Positions 28,001-36,727 of a stretch of 64,000 nucleotides of DNA are shown one piece after another (positions within the stretch are counted from its first letter, which is position 1; each line of letters begins with the position of its first letter). The stretch covers positions 62,001 to 126,000 of the forward strand of contig CBDCWQ010000006.1 in NCBI GenBank assembly GCA_965223435.1, read 5' to 3'. This DNA is from CBDCWQ01 sp965223435 (GTDB lineage Bacteria > Myxococcota > Kuafuiibacteriia > Kuafuiibacteriales > Kuafuiibacteriaceae). The translations under genes and the position numbers were made by a program. The notes beneath the pieces are model-generated. The model saw nothing but the letters and a program-made list of their open reading frames with translations, was not told where the DNA came from and made no database searches.

Positions 28001-28625
28001 GAAGTTTCTCGGTCTCCATGGCGGCAATGAACATGTTCGCAGCTTGGCCTGCGTTGCTGGAGGCAAGCAAGGTATGGCCCGCCTCGGCCCACCATTTTGC
28101 AACAGACGTGCGTTTCGCGAGGCGAATGTACATTTCCGTGGCGGCCCCGTGTGCACCGGCCAACCGTGCGAAGGCGGCAAGTTTCGCAGAAACTTCTTCA
28201 GGGTATGTGCGTCCTATGAGCTGTTTGATTCTGCCTGAAAGAAGCGCTTCTCGGTGCCTTCGGGCATCGGAGCCAGGTTCTGCCGCTCGGCTAAGTGCCA
28301 ACATGGCTTGAAGGTCCAGCAGCAACGCCTCGGTTCCCGCAGGCGTGTCTTCTGAGACCAGTGGAGCGAGAATGACTCGAGTTCGGTGCAGACGACCTAC
28401 TGCAAGAAGTTGACGCGCCAAGGTGAGCCGAAGCACCGAGTCGTCGGGCTTGGACTGAACCATGAGTTCAAGATAAGTGATAGACAGATGATCCGCAGCG
28501 CGCTCGCTGTACCAGCGCTGGAATGTTTCGCTCGTTGGGAACAGTAGAACAAGCAAGGTCCCGAATACGAGGGCCATGCCCAGGACCAGCCCGGGTGGTG
28601 TGAGTTTGTCCCGTTTCTTGTCCAA
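25041..28625 (-). CDS. pelB: PelB-like TPR protein with C-terminal outer-membrane barrel
   Basis: 1194 aa, nearly the same length as Pseudomonas PelB. Residues about 11-30 are a single membrane helix (GLVLGMALVFGTLLVLLFP). It is followed by the family-like ADHLSITYLELMVQ and a long array of TPR-type helices to about residue 850 (for example LRLTLARQLLAVGRL, RVGRHQEATRWFARQ). From about 895 to the end the sequence alternates polar and hydrophobic residues with many Ser/Tyr/Gly, as expected for a 16-strand porin barrel. Known role: export of the Pel polymer across the periplasm and outer membrane together with PelC. Start is TTG with a weak ribosome site. It is separated from pelCDEFG by signalling genes, which is not the usual pelABCDEFG order. 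Confidence 0.8.
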   Translation of the reverse strand: MDKKRDKLTPPGLVLGMALVFGTLLVLLFPTSETFQRWYSERAADHLSITYLELMVQSKPDDSVLRLTLARQLLAVGRLHRTRVILAPLVSEDTPAGTEALLLDLQAMLALSRAAEPGSDARRHREALLSGRIKQLIGRTYPEEVSAKLAAFARLAGAHGAATEMYIRLAKRTSVAKWWAEAGHTLLASSNAGQAANMFIAAMETEKLHYRAFEYTLQAIDALRSANRLREAMELAQRGLKTKPKSLRMLERALGIARATNHTMFAEELSTRISNLLPNDVRIIARHIEVLLSSGNLDAATVYSERLVKLRPRSVRLRKKLAKVAEWAGQPNKALGQWLWLLDRYPSEEVMEEVARIARAVWNQPALLKSLLAQAKGQESLPYDSILEITHLFEQVGNPEGAETFLTDQQKLQPNGKELWVLKARLQERMAHRARSIDTWEELRKHHGLKAEQKLHLAKLLWHKNRLNEAKTILQEGAPPGEEQSSQHWRTYGDLSFQLEDFTEARRAYDALLSMSDPDEDVSFRLFWLHQEYGDTRRALEVAKRSFIHSKNASMLLAAISLAINESDWKMADELHQLSKAHPELFEHRIDYWMSIAAVHGRQSRNREARSSLERALQLNPNYEHARSALLWLLLSSDDSEDLERYLALWRSDAWRSPILWDAYAAGYTRVGRHQEATRWFARQAPERKRDFPWLLGYGDALERAKNKTAAWRLRKHVFTQLARKKHRAKNQDLNKRDLLAYALSAQRLGRNREARQAVGQLVQNEPDDPEVAALNISLQIEDRRLFQAKRNLARLETGRKKGSLQSEKLTLALVENDLRKVEHIYAGLQNSLPPATRVGILTRLRKNARALSLALTSISTQHSELDNSTLTQQANGLIQQQPNMVRASLRYDQMEGLLLRDTTVATTLSSKDLSYSLKTAYFKYATSIPSLSLLDGLDEFDAEVQLSMRQKFGQTKIGAGLNLRSRSASILRGFLNQEYNPIPELTMSGSLFLGEVANESATIRSLATRDRVLLGLAYRPMARISLGTTGSWTNYSSRRRNGFGSGLNLDVELSVRILFDTPSWTVRLTGSAGRQQTPEALPSDLARILPSSLTPGALLPGASASVGVGTTLTRGEVGQVPLLDRPLRYSINLWGGFIWPRKVPSYSAEASIGIRVFGSDELSVNAYWANALGSLPTQVRRGIEARYVLRLWP

Positions 28626-28783
28626 GGGGTCAAGTCGATTCTACTTTGAAACCGGCCTGAATGCGTCCTTTGCTTGCGCATTTTGTCATCTTTGGAATGC
28701 GCCCGGCGCAGGTGTGCGCCAGCGCACGAGAAGACGGGGATACGGCTCGATATGCCACAATCGGGCTTAGGGTAGGACGCTTT

Positions 28784-29650
28784 TTAGTCGAAGGCCGGAA
28801 CCTTGCCGAAAGTCGTGTCTGGAACGTTGTCTTTTGTAGCGAGGTAGCCGGCGGTTCCCGTGGCCACTACGGCAACGCCGATCAATACCCAAAACCATGC
28901 TGCCTTGTATACCGGCGTACTCTTGAGCTCACCGGGTGCGACAAGAATGGTGAAGGGGGTCTTGTTGCTTCCCAATGTCTTGAGCGTTTGTGCGTTGCGG
29001 TCCTCGGTGGCGACAAAATAGCTGACGACGATGCCTTTTTTGTTTGCGGTCCAGCCGGCGGGGATTTCGCCGGTCCAAGTGCCCGCTGAATCTCGGCTCA
29101 AAGCGAGGGAGGAAAAGTCCTCAGAAGGTCGCTTGCGGTAGCGGACATTCACGCGGGAGACCATGCCTTGAGGATCGGTTACGACGTAGGAAAAAGCGAT
29201 GGGTTTCCCGCCTCGTGCTTGTTTTGCTTGTTCGCCGCGAATCTCGATCTCTTTGATCTGGCGAGCTCGTTCGAGGCGCCGGGTCTGGGTTCTAATGGCT
29301 TGCTCCTCTACTTGGACTTTGCGAAAAACAGAAAGAATCTTATGGGCTGTGTCTTTAGGAAGATCAAAGTCGGGCTTGATTCGAATCGCTAGGCGAAACG
29401 CTTTTTCCGCGTCGATTCGGCGGCCGACCACCACCAGGCTGCTCCCATAAATGGACATGAGGTCGAGCTTTTGGGTGTGGGGCATCTTGTCCGGAAAAGG
29501 CAGGAGCGACTCTACGATCTTGATCACCGCTCCGTACTCGAGCTGATCATAAAGTTTTTGGGCGCGCGACCAAGAGCGCGACTGGGGAGAAGCGACCAAG
29601 GCAAGTCCCAGGAGTAGATGGAGCGCCCAGGCGCTAGCCATGGCGTTCAT
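28784..29650 (-). CDS. Exported TPR-like protein with C-terminal membrane helix, unknown function
   Basis: About 288 aa from the ATG at 29650, with GGGGAG upstream; an ATG 18 bases further upstream is less likely because it would contain that ribosome site. An N-terminal signal (AWALHLLLGLALVAS) is followed by TPR-like helices (about 30-105, for example DAEKAFRLAIRIKPDFDLP), a charged helix rich in Arg/Glu/Lys, a beta-rich region (FSYVVTDPQGMVSRVNVRYR), and a C-terminal helix FWVLIGVAVVATGTAGYLA near 260-278. I do not recognise a named family. Similar layouts occur in myxobacterial envelope proteins. It precedes pelB by 158 bases on the same strand, so a role with PelB is possible. Confidence 0.75.
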   Translation of the reverse strand: MNAMASAWALHLLLGLALVASPQSRSWSRAQKLYDQLEYGAVIKIVESLLPFPDKMPHTQKLDLMSIYGSSLVVVGRRIDAEKAFRLAIRIKPDFDLPKDTAHKILSVFRKVQVEEQAIRTQTRRLERARQIKEIEIRGEQAKQARGGKPIAFSYVVTDPQGMVSRVNVRYRKRPSEDFSSLALSRDSAGTWTGEIPAGWTANKKGIVVSYFVATEDRNAQTLKTLGSNKTPFTILVAPGELKSTPVYKAAWFWVLIGVAVVATGTAGYLATKDNVPDTTFGKVPAFD

Positions 29651-29730
29651 CCCGGAGCTCCCCTGCATTGCTCCGAATCTGTTTGCGCGCTGTGGGTGAG
29701 CGGGGAAAAACGGGCGGGCCGAATTCGTTT

Positions 29731-29801
29731 TGGGTCGGGCCCCGTAGGGCCGAACCGGTATTCGCTTGGTCTTTTGGGTTCGTGAGGCACAAGGTCGACG
29801 C
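29731..29801 (+). repeat. Dispersed hairpin repeat, copy B
   Basis: The core CGGGCCCCGTAGGGCCGAAC matches 18 of 20 bases of copy A. TCGCTTGG, AGGCACAAGG and GTCGACGC follow in the same order. It lies 26 bases past the stop of the FHA-sigma54 gene and upstream of the TPR/TM gene. Like copy A it sits directly 3' of a minus-strand gene. Confidence 0.6.
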
Positions 29802-29827
29802 GGTCTCCGTAGTTTTTTACAAAAGGT

Positions 29828-31150
29828 CTAGCGCAGGCCGTGCCTCCGACAAAGCTCGAACAGGTACCTTCGGTTGATTCCAGCCGTGCGTGCTGCTTGG
29901 GAAAGATTGGATCCGGAGCGTGAAAGGAGGCGCTCCAGATACTGCTGCTCAAAGCGGCTGAGCACCAAAGAACGCGCCTCTGAAAAGTTTTTTTCAAAAA
30001 GTCCCGCAAAGACGTCATCCGAAGACCCATCAGGGGCTTCTGTTGGAGTCTTCGGGCCGTCGTCGAGCAGTGGTTCTTCTCCAAGGGCGAACAGTACGTC
30101 GACGAAGTTACGCAGCTCCCGCACATTGCCCGGCCACCGATGCCTCATGATACGTTCCATGGTTTGGGGGGGCACCATCTTCGAGGGCTCCTCTTCGCAG
30201 CCGGATTGTCTCAGGAAAAGCTGTATCAGGCCTGGGATATCTTCTGGGCGATGTCGGAGCGGAGGCACTTCTATTCGAAAGACAGCGAGACGGTAGTATA
30301 AGTCTTCTCTAAAGCTGCGCGCATTGACTTCAGCCCGCAGATCCCTGTGCGTTGCGGCCAAGACACGTACATTGACGTCTATGGATTGACTCCCACCGAC
30401 CCTGCGAATGGTTCGTCGTTCAAGTGCCCCAAGCAAGGCAGCTTGAAGGTTGCTCTCGAGTTCACCGATTTCGTCGAGAAAGAGCGTTCCGTTTTGAGCT
30501 CTTTCAAAAGCGCCGACGTGTGTGTTTGTGGCACCGGTAAACGCACCTTTTTCGTGGCCAAACAGCTCGCTCGCCACCAGCGTCGGTGTCAAGGACGCGC
30601 AGTCCACGACCTCAAAGGGACCGTCGCTTCGTTTGCTGGCCCGGTGGATCGAACGAGCGATGACTTCCTTACCCGTGCCTGTCTCTCCTCTCAGAAGAAT
30701 AGAGAGATCGGTCGGGGCTGCTCTTTTGGTTTTGGCCATGAGGCGCCGCATTTGCTGGGAGCGCCCGTAGAGGCCGAAAAAGGAATCATCTTCGAGAGTC
30801 TCTAGCGACAGAACATCGCCTTCAATGACTTCAAGCACCGTCTGCCCAATTTGTAGGGATGCTCCAGGCCGAAGCCTTCCTCGCTCGAGTGCCACGTTGC
30901 CCACAATCGTTCCGTTTGTGGACTCCAGATCTTCTACGAGAATTTGCCCATCCATGCACTTGAGTTCCATGTGGTATCGGGACACGGTCGGATCAGTCAG
31001 TACGAGATCGTTGTTGCTCGCGGTGCCCACAGAAATCGTCTCAGAATCCGCAACAGCCTCCATTCCGGTGTCGGGGCCCTCCACCACGCGCGCTTTGAGG
31101 GCTTTGATGGAAGGGGGTTCTCTTCGGTGGCGCAGCGTTGGTGTTCCCAT
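29828..31150 (-). CDS. FHA-domain sigma54-dependent transcriptional activator
   Basis: 440 aa in three parts. The FHA domain is at about 38-90 (ISVGTASNNDLVL, VSRYHMEL, DLESTNGT) and recognises phosphothreonine peptides. The AAA+ domain has Walker A GETGTGKE at 155-162, the sigma54-contacting GAFTGA loop at 202-207 and Walker B LFLDEIGE at 223-230. A Fis-type helix-turn-helix is at the C-terminus (NLSQAARTAGINRRYLFELCRR). An intact GAFTGA motif means it should activate sigma54 promoters. Having FHA in place of a receiver implies control by Ser/Thr kinases, several of which are encoded next door. It is divergent from the kinase-PEGA gene across 240 bases holding a sigma54-like promoter. Confidence 0.93.
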   Translation of the reverse strand: MGTPTLRHRREPPSIKALKARVVEGPDTGMEAVADSETISVGTASNNDLVLTDPTVSRYHMELKCMDGQILVEDLESTNGTIVGNVALERGRLRPGASLQIGQTVLEVIEGDVLSLETLEDDSFFGLYGRSQQMRRLMAKTKRAAPTDLSILLRGETGTGKEVIARSIHRASKRSDGPFEVVDCASLTPTLVASELFGHEKGAFTGATNTHVGAFERAQNGTLFLDEIGELESNLQAALLGALERRTIRRVGGSQSIDVNVRVLAATHRDLRAEVNARSFREDLYYRLAVFRIEVPPLRHRPEDIPGLIQLFLRQSGCEEEPSKMVPPQTMERIMRHRWPGNVRELRNFVDVLFALGEEPLLDDGPKTPTEAPDGSSDDVFAGLFEKNFSEARSLVLSRFEQQYLERLLSRSGSNLSQAARTAGINRRYLFELCRRHGLR

Positions 31151-31286
31151 AACTCTATTGATAGATACCTCAGAAGAGGCCTGGATGTGAGTGCTTTGGG
31201 GTGGTGGGCGGTGGCGTTAGCGCTCCGTTCGATGAACACCGATGGGTTTGAGTGTGGTTTCACCAGCAAGAGTCATGACACAGGCC

Positions 31287-31305
31287 TACCTGAACTTACC
31301 TGAAC
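31287..31305. promoter_or_regulatory. Tandem TACCTGAAC repeat, candidate activator site
   Basis: TACCTGAAC occurs at 31287-31295 and 31297-31305, one helical turn apart, upstream of the sigma54-like promoter at 31320. This is the arrangement expected of a nearby upstream activating site, but the assignment to the FHA activator is inference. Confidence 0.4.
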
Positions 31306-31319
31306 AGCAGACGGGCTGC

Positions 31320-31335
31320 TGGCGCCAAGGTAGCC
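31320..31335 (+). promoter_or_regulatory. Candidate sigma54 (-24/-12) promoter
   Basis: TGGCGCCAAGGTAGCC has the GG and GC dinucleotides separated by exactly 10 bases and keeps TGGC at -24. The -12 element is TAGC instead of the preferred TTGC. Predicted transcription would start near 31346, about 45 bases before the GTG of the kinase-PEGA gene. Confidence 0.4.
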
Positions 31336-31390
31336 ACTCTCCTACAATTTGCGGGCTGGATAGAGCTCCATAACGATTCAGCGTTTCGTT

Positions 31391-33202
31391 GTGCCCCGGG
31401 TTTTTGACAAATACGAAGTGGTTCGCCGCTTGGCCATCGGGGGCATGGGTGAGATTTTTCTCGCCCGGCAGCGCGATTCAACCGGAATTGACAGGTTTGT
31501 CATCCTGAAAACCATGCTCCCGGATTTGGCCAAGAGCGAAAGACTTGTAGCCCAGTTTCTAGATGAGGCCCGGGTCTCGGCCAGCCTCAACCACCCGAAT
31601 ATCGTTTCGATTTACGAAGTGGGACGTTGGAAGGGGCTTCTTGTTATGGCGATGGAGTTTGTTGACGGTCGGTCCGTTTCGCAAGTTCTCACGAGTCTTG
31701 TGTCGGAGGGTGTGCAGCCACCCGTTGCTTTTGCTGCCTGGGTTGTGCGTCAGGCTGCTGTTGCGCTTGACTATGCTCATCACGCAAGAGGGCCTGATGG
31801 ACAGATGCTGGAGATTGTGCACCGAGACATCAGTCCAGACAACATCATGGTTCGGCGTGACGGCGTTGTGAAAGTCCTCGACTTTGGTATCGCGAGTGCG
31901 GGCATCCGCTCAACTCGAACTGAAACCGGCATAATCAAAGGCAAAATAAGATACATGTCTCCCGAACAGATTCGGGGGGCGGTTGTGGATCAGCAGAGCG
32001 ACCAGTTTTCTTTGGGGGTCGTTTTCTGGGAGCTTTTGGCTCAAGGGAGGTTCTTCCCGAGGGAAACCTCGGAAGCCGAAATCCTTTCGTTTTATGAAAA
32101 AGAACGAATTCCAGCACCTTCTGCAAGAAATGGGCAGGTGTCTTCAGAGGTCGATGCTGTGGTTCTCAAGATGATGAGTGTCGATCCTCGCAAGAGGTTT
32201 GATCGCTGCAAGGATGTGGCGGACCAACTGGACCTGATTACCAAAGCCTGGAATGAGCCCTTCGGAGAGGACCAAGTCCTCGAGCTTATGGAGGACGCTC
32301 TGCTCGAGGGCGTGGGTCATCTCGAAACGCCAGCGATGCCAGACGCGTTGGGGCTTTTTGGGGCGTCGCAAGAAAGTGAGGGAGGCTCCGGTGAGGGCGC
32401 CGCGCGCAGCAACGTCACCCAGGACAACGATCACGAGGGAGACCCTTCCGGGCCTTTCACAACCCAAAAACACACCGAAACAAGGCGTGTGGGGCACCAA
32501 AAGGGCGTTGGCAAGCGAACATTCGAAATGTGGCTGCTTTTGGGAGGCCTCGGCGCTGTCATTTTTGCTTTGGTGGTTGGCCTGGGAGCTGATGAAAGCC
32601 CGCAAGGGTCCCAAGGGATGGGTAGCACGACCTCCACCCGGTCGCATCACGGCACCCAGCAAAGGCCGGTCGTGATCAAAGAATCGAGTCCGCTCGTTGA
32701 ACCGAAACGGGCTCCCAAAGAAACGGCACGACCAGAATCTGCCCATATCCACGTGCGGAGCAAACCCAAAAGAGCGACACTGCTCGTCGATGGGGTCGTC
32801 GCGGGACGTACGCCGGTCGCTGGTTTTGCCCTTGCACCGGATGTCGTTCACCGCGTTCAGGTGCGAAAGAAGGGCTATCTTCCGAAATCCCTTCGGGTGA
32901 CCTTGGGTCCTGGTGAGCGTCGCAATCTCCGATTTTCGTTGTCCAAGGTTTCGCAAAGAGCACGTGGCAAGGGTTATCTTACGATACGCACAAAGCCGTG
33001 GACCGAAGTCTGGATCGACGGTACGCGTCGAGGCTCAACCCCGATGTACCGGGTAGAAATGCCGTCTGGCTTTCACCAGGTTCGTTTCGAGAACCCCCTG
33101 AGTGGGGTTCGAGAGCAGCGAAGGATTCGTGTAGAGGCCGGCCGAACAACCAAGTTGGACCTCAAGTTCAAGAGTGGAAAGGGGTCAGGTCCGTCGCGTT
33201 GA
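31391..33202 (+). CDS. Membrane Ser/Thr kinase with two PEGA domains
   Basis: 603 aa from GTG 31391. The N-terminal kinase domain is complete: Gly-rich loop IGGMGEIFLA at about 16-25, Lys40, HRDISPDNIMV near 146, VLDFGIASAG near 163. A linker rich in Gly/Ser/Thr follows. A single transmembrane helix (WLLLGGLGAVIFALVVGL) is near 380. The outer part has two PEGA domains, from about 452 (HVRSKPKRATLLVDGVVAG) and about 527 (LTIRTKPWTEVWIDGTRRG). PEGA modules are thought to bind surface or cell-wall ligands, so this looks like an envelope sensor kinase. It faces the FHA-sigma54 gene and is the only plus-strand gene in the pel region between 23.5 and 44.9 kb. Confidence 0.9.
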   Translation: MPRVFDKYEVVRRLAIGGMGEIFLARQRDSTGIDRFVILKTMLPDLAKSERLVAQFLDEARVSASLNHPNIVSIYEVGRWKGLLVMAMEFVDGRSVSQVLTSLVSEGVQPPVAFAAWVVRQAAVALDYAHHARGPDGQMLEIVHRDISPDNIMVRRDGVVKVLDFGIASAGIRSTRTETGIIKGKIRYMSPEQIRGAVVDQQSDQFSLGVVFWELLAQGRFFPRETSEAEILSFYEKERIPAPSARNGQVSSEVDAVVLKMMSVDPRKRFDRCKDVADQLDLITKAWNEPFGEDQVLELMEDALLEGVGHLETPAMPDALGLFGASQESEGGSGEGAARSNVTQDNDHEGDPSGPFTTQKHTETRRVGHQKGVGKRTFEMWLLLGGLGAVIFALVVGLGADESPQGSQGMGSTTSTRSHHGTQQRPVVIKESSPLVEPKRAPKETARPESAHIHVRSKPKRATLLVDGVVAGRTPVAGFALAPDVVHRVQVRKKGYLPKSLRVTLGPGERRNLRFSLSKVSQRARGKGYLTIRTKPWTEVWIDGTRRGSTPMYRVEMPSGFHQVRFENPLSGVREQRRIRVEAGRTTKLDLKFKSGKGSGPSR

Positions 33203-33225
33203 GGGCTCCGAGGACCTTCGCTCGG

Positions 33226-35130
33226 TTATTCGTACTGCGTTGTTGCTTCACTTTCGAGCGCTTTGATGGTGCTCAGGTCGCGAAGAAGATCGTCGCCGCT
33301 TTGGAAACGGTGGTCAGGGTCCGGCGCAAGAAGTTTATTCAAGATCGTAGCCAAAGCGGGTAGGGTTTCGAGTTTCGATGAAATTAGACGTTGATGAGAC
33401 TCGCCAGACTCGCCAGACTCCCCAGACGGCGCGCGGCCCGTCAACATCGCAAACAACACGGCGCCGATGGAATATAGATCCGACGATGGGCTGATGAGAA
33501 AATCGTTTTGTAGCTCGGGCGCAGCGTAGGGCGATGTCGCTTCTCGCTGGTTGCTTTTGGGAGCGTTTTTGGTCGCATCGCCCATAAGCAGCGAGAAGGG
33601 GATTTCGTCGAAGTCAAAGGCTCGCCTCATGAGCCGTTCGCGATGGCGCTGGCGGCATAGATAGAGCTTCGACGGATGAAAGGTTCCATGGAGGAAACCC
33701 GCGCGATGTATGGTGCATACCATCTGGGCGAGCTGCCGTGCCAGGTGGTAGACACGTTGAGCAGGAAAGGGCGCTTCTTGTTCGATGACACTGGCTAGGC
33801 TTGGCCCATCCGCCCAGCGTGAGATGAAATACATGCGGTTGTCGTCGGTTGAGCCATATTTGAGCAGGGCCAGAATATTTACGCCGCCCAGCACGGCGGA
33901 TTGTTTGGCCAGGCCCAATACGAGGTCTCTTTGCGCAGCGTTCTGCCAGGGCGTGGGTGTTATCTGAATCGCCACAGTTTCGGCGGGGTCTTTTCTTGTG
34001 GCGCGAAAAATCCAGGACGGATGCCTGGAAACGCACGCTTCGAGCCGGTACCCGAAAAATCCGGTGCCCGTTCGCTCCCCAGGGTCACTCGGCGTCGGTG
34101 TGAAGAAGGCGTTGATCAATTGTGTGCGACCAAAGAAACCAGAGTCTCCGTTTCGGTCGGTGAGGCCTCGGAGTAGATTCTCTTCCTGCGCCGTGGTTTT
34201 GTTTACGATCGGTGATTGTTTTGAGGGCCGGCGCTCAAGCGTCGAGAGCCATTTTCTTAGGAGGACCTGCGGCGCCTCATGGCTTCTTTTCGTGAGTCCT
34301 TTCCAACACGCCTTGAGCATCTCTTGCGCGTTTTGGAAACGGTTTCTCTTTTGCCTTTGTGTAGCGCGGCGAACAATTTGGGCAATGTCCGGCGCAAGTG
34401 CTGGATTTACTTCAAAGGATGCGTTCGACGAGATGATGCTCGTGAGGGGCTCTGCTTGGGGAAAAAACATCTCGTGAAGCAAGCGCCCGAGCGCCCAAAT
34501 ATCGGTTCGGCGATCCATGACACCGCCATCGACTTGCTCCGGAGCCATGTAGGAAAAGGTCCCTTTAACAATGCCAACCCCGGTGCGTTCTCGTTGATGG
34601 TGTCCCGAAGCGCAACCGAAGTCCAACAAGATGACTTCGCCGGCCGAGGAAATGAATAGATTGCTTGGCTTGATGTCTCGGTGCACGACACCCAGGGGGG
34701 TGCCATCAATGGTTCTGGCGTCGTGAATATAAGAGAGGACGTTTGCGGTGGCGGCCGCGATGTAGAGCGCCATTTCTTCTGGAATCGTGTTGCCTGCCTT
34801 GGTGACGACCAGCAGCAGTTCTTCTAGGTTTGTGCCATCGATGTATTCAAACACCAAAAACGGAAATTGATCGCTTTTTACCAGATCTAAGACCCGTGTG
34901 ATTTGGCCATGGCGCAGCTGGCGCAATAAGTGGAACTCATAGAGAAGCTCCTGGCTGACGCCGGGGCTGTCCGACAGGTGGGGTAAAGGCCTCTTGATCA
35001 GAACCCTGTGCGGGGTATCTGGGCTCGCCATTGAGGTTGCCTCAAAGATTTCAGTTGAGGCGGTCGTATGGAGCTTACGGACCAGGCGATAGGCGTGACT
35101 GATCGGTTGTGAGCGGACTTCTGAATTCAC
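33226..35130 (-). CDS. Tandem Ser/Thr kinase-pseudokinase
   Basis: 634 aa from GTG 35130. The first kinase domain (about 12-280) has Lys46 in VLIKRP, HRDIKPSNLFI near 146 and LLDFGCASG near 165, so it should be active. Its glycine-rich loop is weak (KLHTTASTEIFEA). A second kinase fold begins near 347 (FFGYRLEACVSRHPSWIFRA), but the usual Lys is replaced (VAIQITP), the catalytic loop reads LHGTFHPSKLYL without the HRD Asp, and there is no DFG. This points to a catalytically dead pseudokinase, likely regulatory. No membrane helix is seen. It lies 211 bases downstream of pelG on the same strand and converges with the kinase-PEGA gene. Confidence 0.88.
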   Translation of the reverse strand: MNSEVRSQPISHAYRLVRKLHTTASTEIFEATSMASPDTPHRVLIKRPLPHLSDSPGVSQELLYEFHLLRQLRHGQITRVLDLVKSDQFPFLVFEYIDGTNLEELLLVVTKAGNTIPEEMALYIAAATANVLSYIHDARTIDGTPLGVVHRDIKPSNLFISSAGEVILLDFGCASGHHQRERTGVGIVKGTFSYMAPEQVDGGVMDRRTDIWALGRLLHEMFFPQAEPLTSIISSNASFEVNPALAPDIAQIVRRATQRQKRNRFQNAQEMLKACWKGLTKRSHEAPQVLLRKWLSTLERRPSKQSPIVNKTTAQEENLLRGLTDRNGDSGFFGRTQLINAFFTPTPSDPGERTGTGFFGYRLEACVSRHPSWIFRATRKDPAETVAIQITPTPWQNAAQRDLVLGLAKQSAVLGGVNILALLKYGSTDDNRMYFISRWADGPSLASVIEQEAPFPAQRVYHLARQLAQMVCTIHRAGFLHGTFHPSKLYLCRQRHRERLMRRAFDFDEIPFSLLMGDATKNAPKSNQREATSPYAAPELQNDFLISPSSDLYSIGAVLFAMLTGRAPSGESGESGESHQRLISSKLETLPALATILNKLLAPDPDHRFQSGDDLLRDLSTIKALESEATTQYE

Positions 35131-35341
35131 GTCGTTTCCAAGCCTGCTGAGCGTTCCATGTCGTCGCAGTTCCTTTGAGCACCGGTCTAGGTCAGCGGCG
35201 CGGTGTATATTGTGCCCGGGCTACGTTGGCAGCATACATGAATCGACACATGAGATGCATCCTCGCGTCCGTGGGCGGGGGAATTCTCACGGAATCGAGG
35301 TATGCCACCCTATTCAAAGGGAGCACATGCGGCCGATCGTT

Positions 35342-36727
35342 TCATGAAGACTGGACGCTTTGCAACATGAACGTTTCTCTGACTAACCTGTCGAGTCGCT
35401 TCGATAGAATAGAAATGCCGATCAGGCTTGTTGTGCAAACGGCAATTGCGAAACCGTAACCGTAGGTGGCTGGGCCTAGAACCTGCGTGACTGCAGTAAG
35501 AAACGCGTTCATGACTGCGAAATATAGGACCAAAAAAAGACTGATCTTTCTTAGATCGAGATAAAATAGGACATTCAAGATCGCAAGAAGAATAACCTGG
35601 GCGCCAACAGCGGTTGCGTCGATGTAAAAAAGATTGAGGTAAAACGGTGAGATTCCGACCAGCCGAAGGATCGCGGGCCCAGCAAGGAAGACGACGAGGA
35701 GGGTGAGGCCCTGCACCTTAAAAATTTCGTAGATGCCCTGGCGGACCGTGTACACCATGTTGTTTCTGGTTCGCTCGATAGCTTGAAGCGTGCCACCGTC
35801 TCGGACCAAGTCATAAAAAGACGCATGGAGTTCTGCAAAGTCTGTCTCCATGCGCACCAAAAAAACAGCCATGCCTGGGACAACGGTGAGGTATGCCAAG
35901 AAGATGGGAACATCGTATACGGCAGAAGAGGGGACGGGCCCTATTGAACCGTGGTTGGTCAAAGGATTAAACCAAAAGAGAAATTTATCTATCCAGATGC
36001 CCAAATTGTAGAGAAATCCAATAACACCTAGGGATGGATAGATCTGACTTCGGCGCAAGAAGTCGTAGCGGACGAGCTCGTTGCCCTGGTAGGCGCGAAG
36101 AAGCAGCGCAAACAGAAGAAAAAGAAGCGCTGCATGTCCGATGATAAACCCCGCAAGCAGGCCCTCGAGCCCAAAATCTCGTAGAGCAAGCGCCGCGCCG
36201 ACGGTAATCGCATAGGCAACGAAAAAAATAAACAGGATGGTTCGATAGGCCTTGAGTCCTGTGAGTAGGACTACGACGATCCACACGTCGCACATCAGCA
36301 CAAAACCAGCGACCAGCAACATTTGGTAGTGAATGGATTCGTTGGGCATGATCAACGGAATCGCGATAGCGGCAGTGATGCCTGCGAGCACGGAATTTAC
36401 AGTAATGGCGCCGATGAGGTTCGCTCGAATGATATCGGATCTTTTTTCGAAAAAGCGGTCGGCAACGAATCGTGTAAACACGAGCTGGAGCGCGCCGGTG
36501 TACACCAGAGACATCGAAAAAAGATAGGTTACGGAAACCTGAAAAATAGCGACGTCATTTTGTCGTTCGACGGCCTCGGAGCACAGGAAGCCGATGAGCA
36601 GGATTCCAAAAATGGACAAGCACCAGGGTCCCGAGCTGATGATGCCGGCCGCGCCGTAAACCCGGAGTAATCCGGCAAAACTGCCGTGGGGGTTGAGGCG
36701 CCTAAACTGAAAACCAATTCCTGCCAT
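35342..36727 (-). CDS. pelG: Pel polysaccharide inner-membrane protein PelG
   Basis: A polytopic membrane protein of 461 aa with about 12 hydrophobic helices and the diagnostic N-terminus (AGIGFQFRRLN, then AAGIISSGPWCLSIFGILL). PelG belongs to the polysaccharide-flippase-like superfamily and, with PelD, PelE and PelF, forms the inner-membrane synthase complex that makes and moves the Pel polymer. Length matches the Pseudomonas protein (456 aa). The ATG overlaps the pelF TGA by one base, so it is translationally coupled. It is the last gene of the pelCDEFG run. Confidence 0.93.
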   Translation of the reverse strand: MAGIGFQFRRLNPHGSFAGLLRVYGAAGIISSGPWCLSIFGILLIGFLCSEAVERQNDVAIFQVSVTYLFSMSLVYTGALQLVFTRFVADRFFEKRSDIIRANLIGAITVNSVLAGITAAIAIPLIMPNESIHYQMLLVAGFVLMCDVWIVVVLLTGLKAYRTILFIFFVAYAITVGAALALRDFGLEGLLAGFIIGHAALLFLLFALLLRAYQGNELVRYDFLRRSQIYPSLGVIGFLYNLGIWIDKFLFWFNPLTNHGSIGPVPSSAVYDVPIFLAYLTVVPGMAVFLVRMETDFAELHASFYDLVRDGGTLQAIERTRNNMVYTVRQGIYEIFKVQGLTLLVVFLAGPAILRLVGISPFYLNLFYIDATAVGAQVILLAILNVLFYLDLRKISLFLVLYFAVMNAFLTAVTQVLGPATYGYGFAIAVCTTSLIGISILSKRLDRLVRETFMLQSVQSS

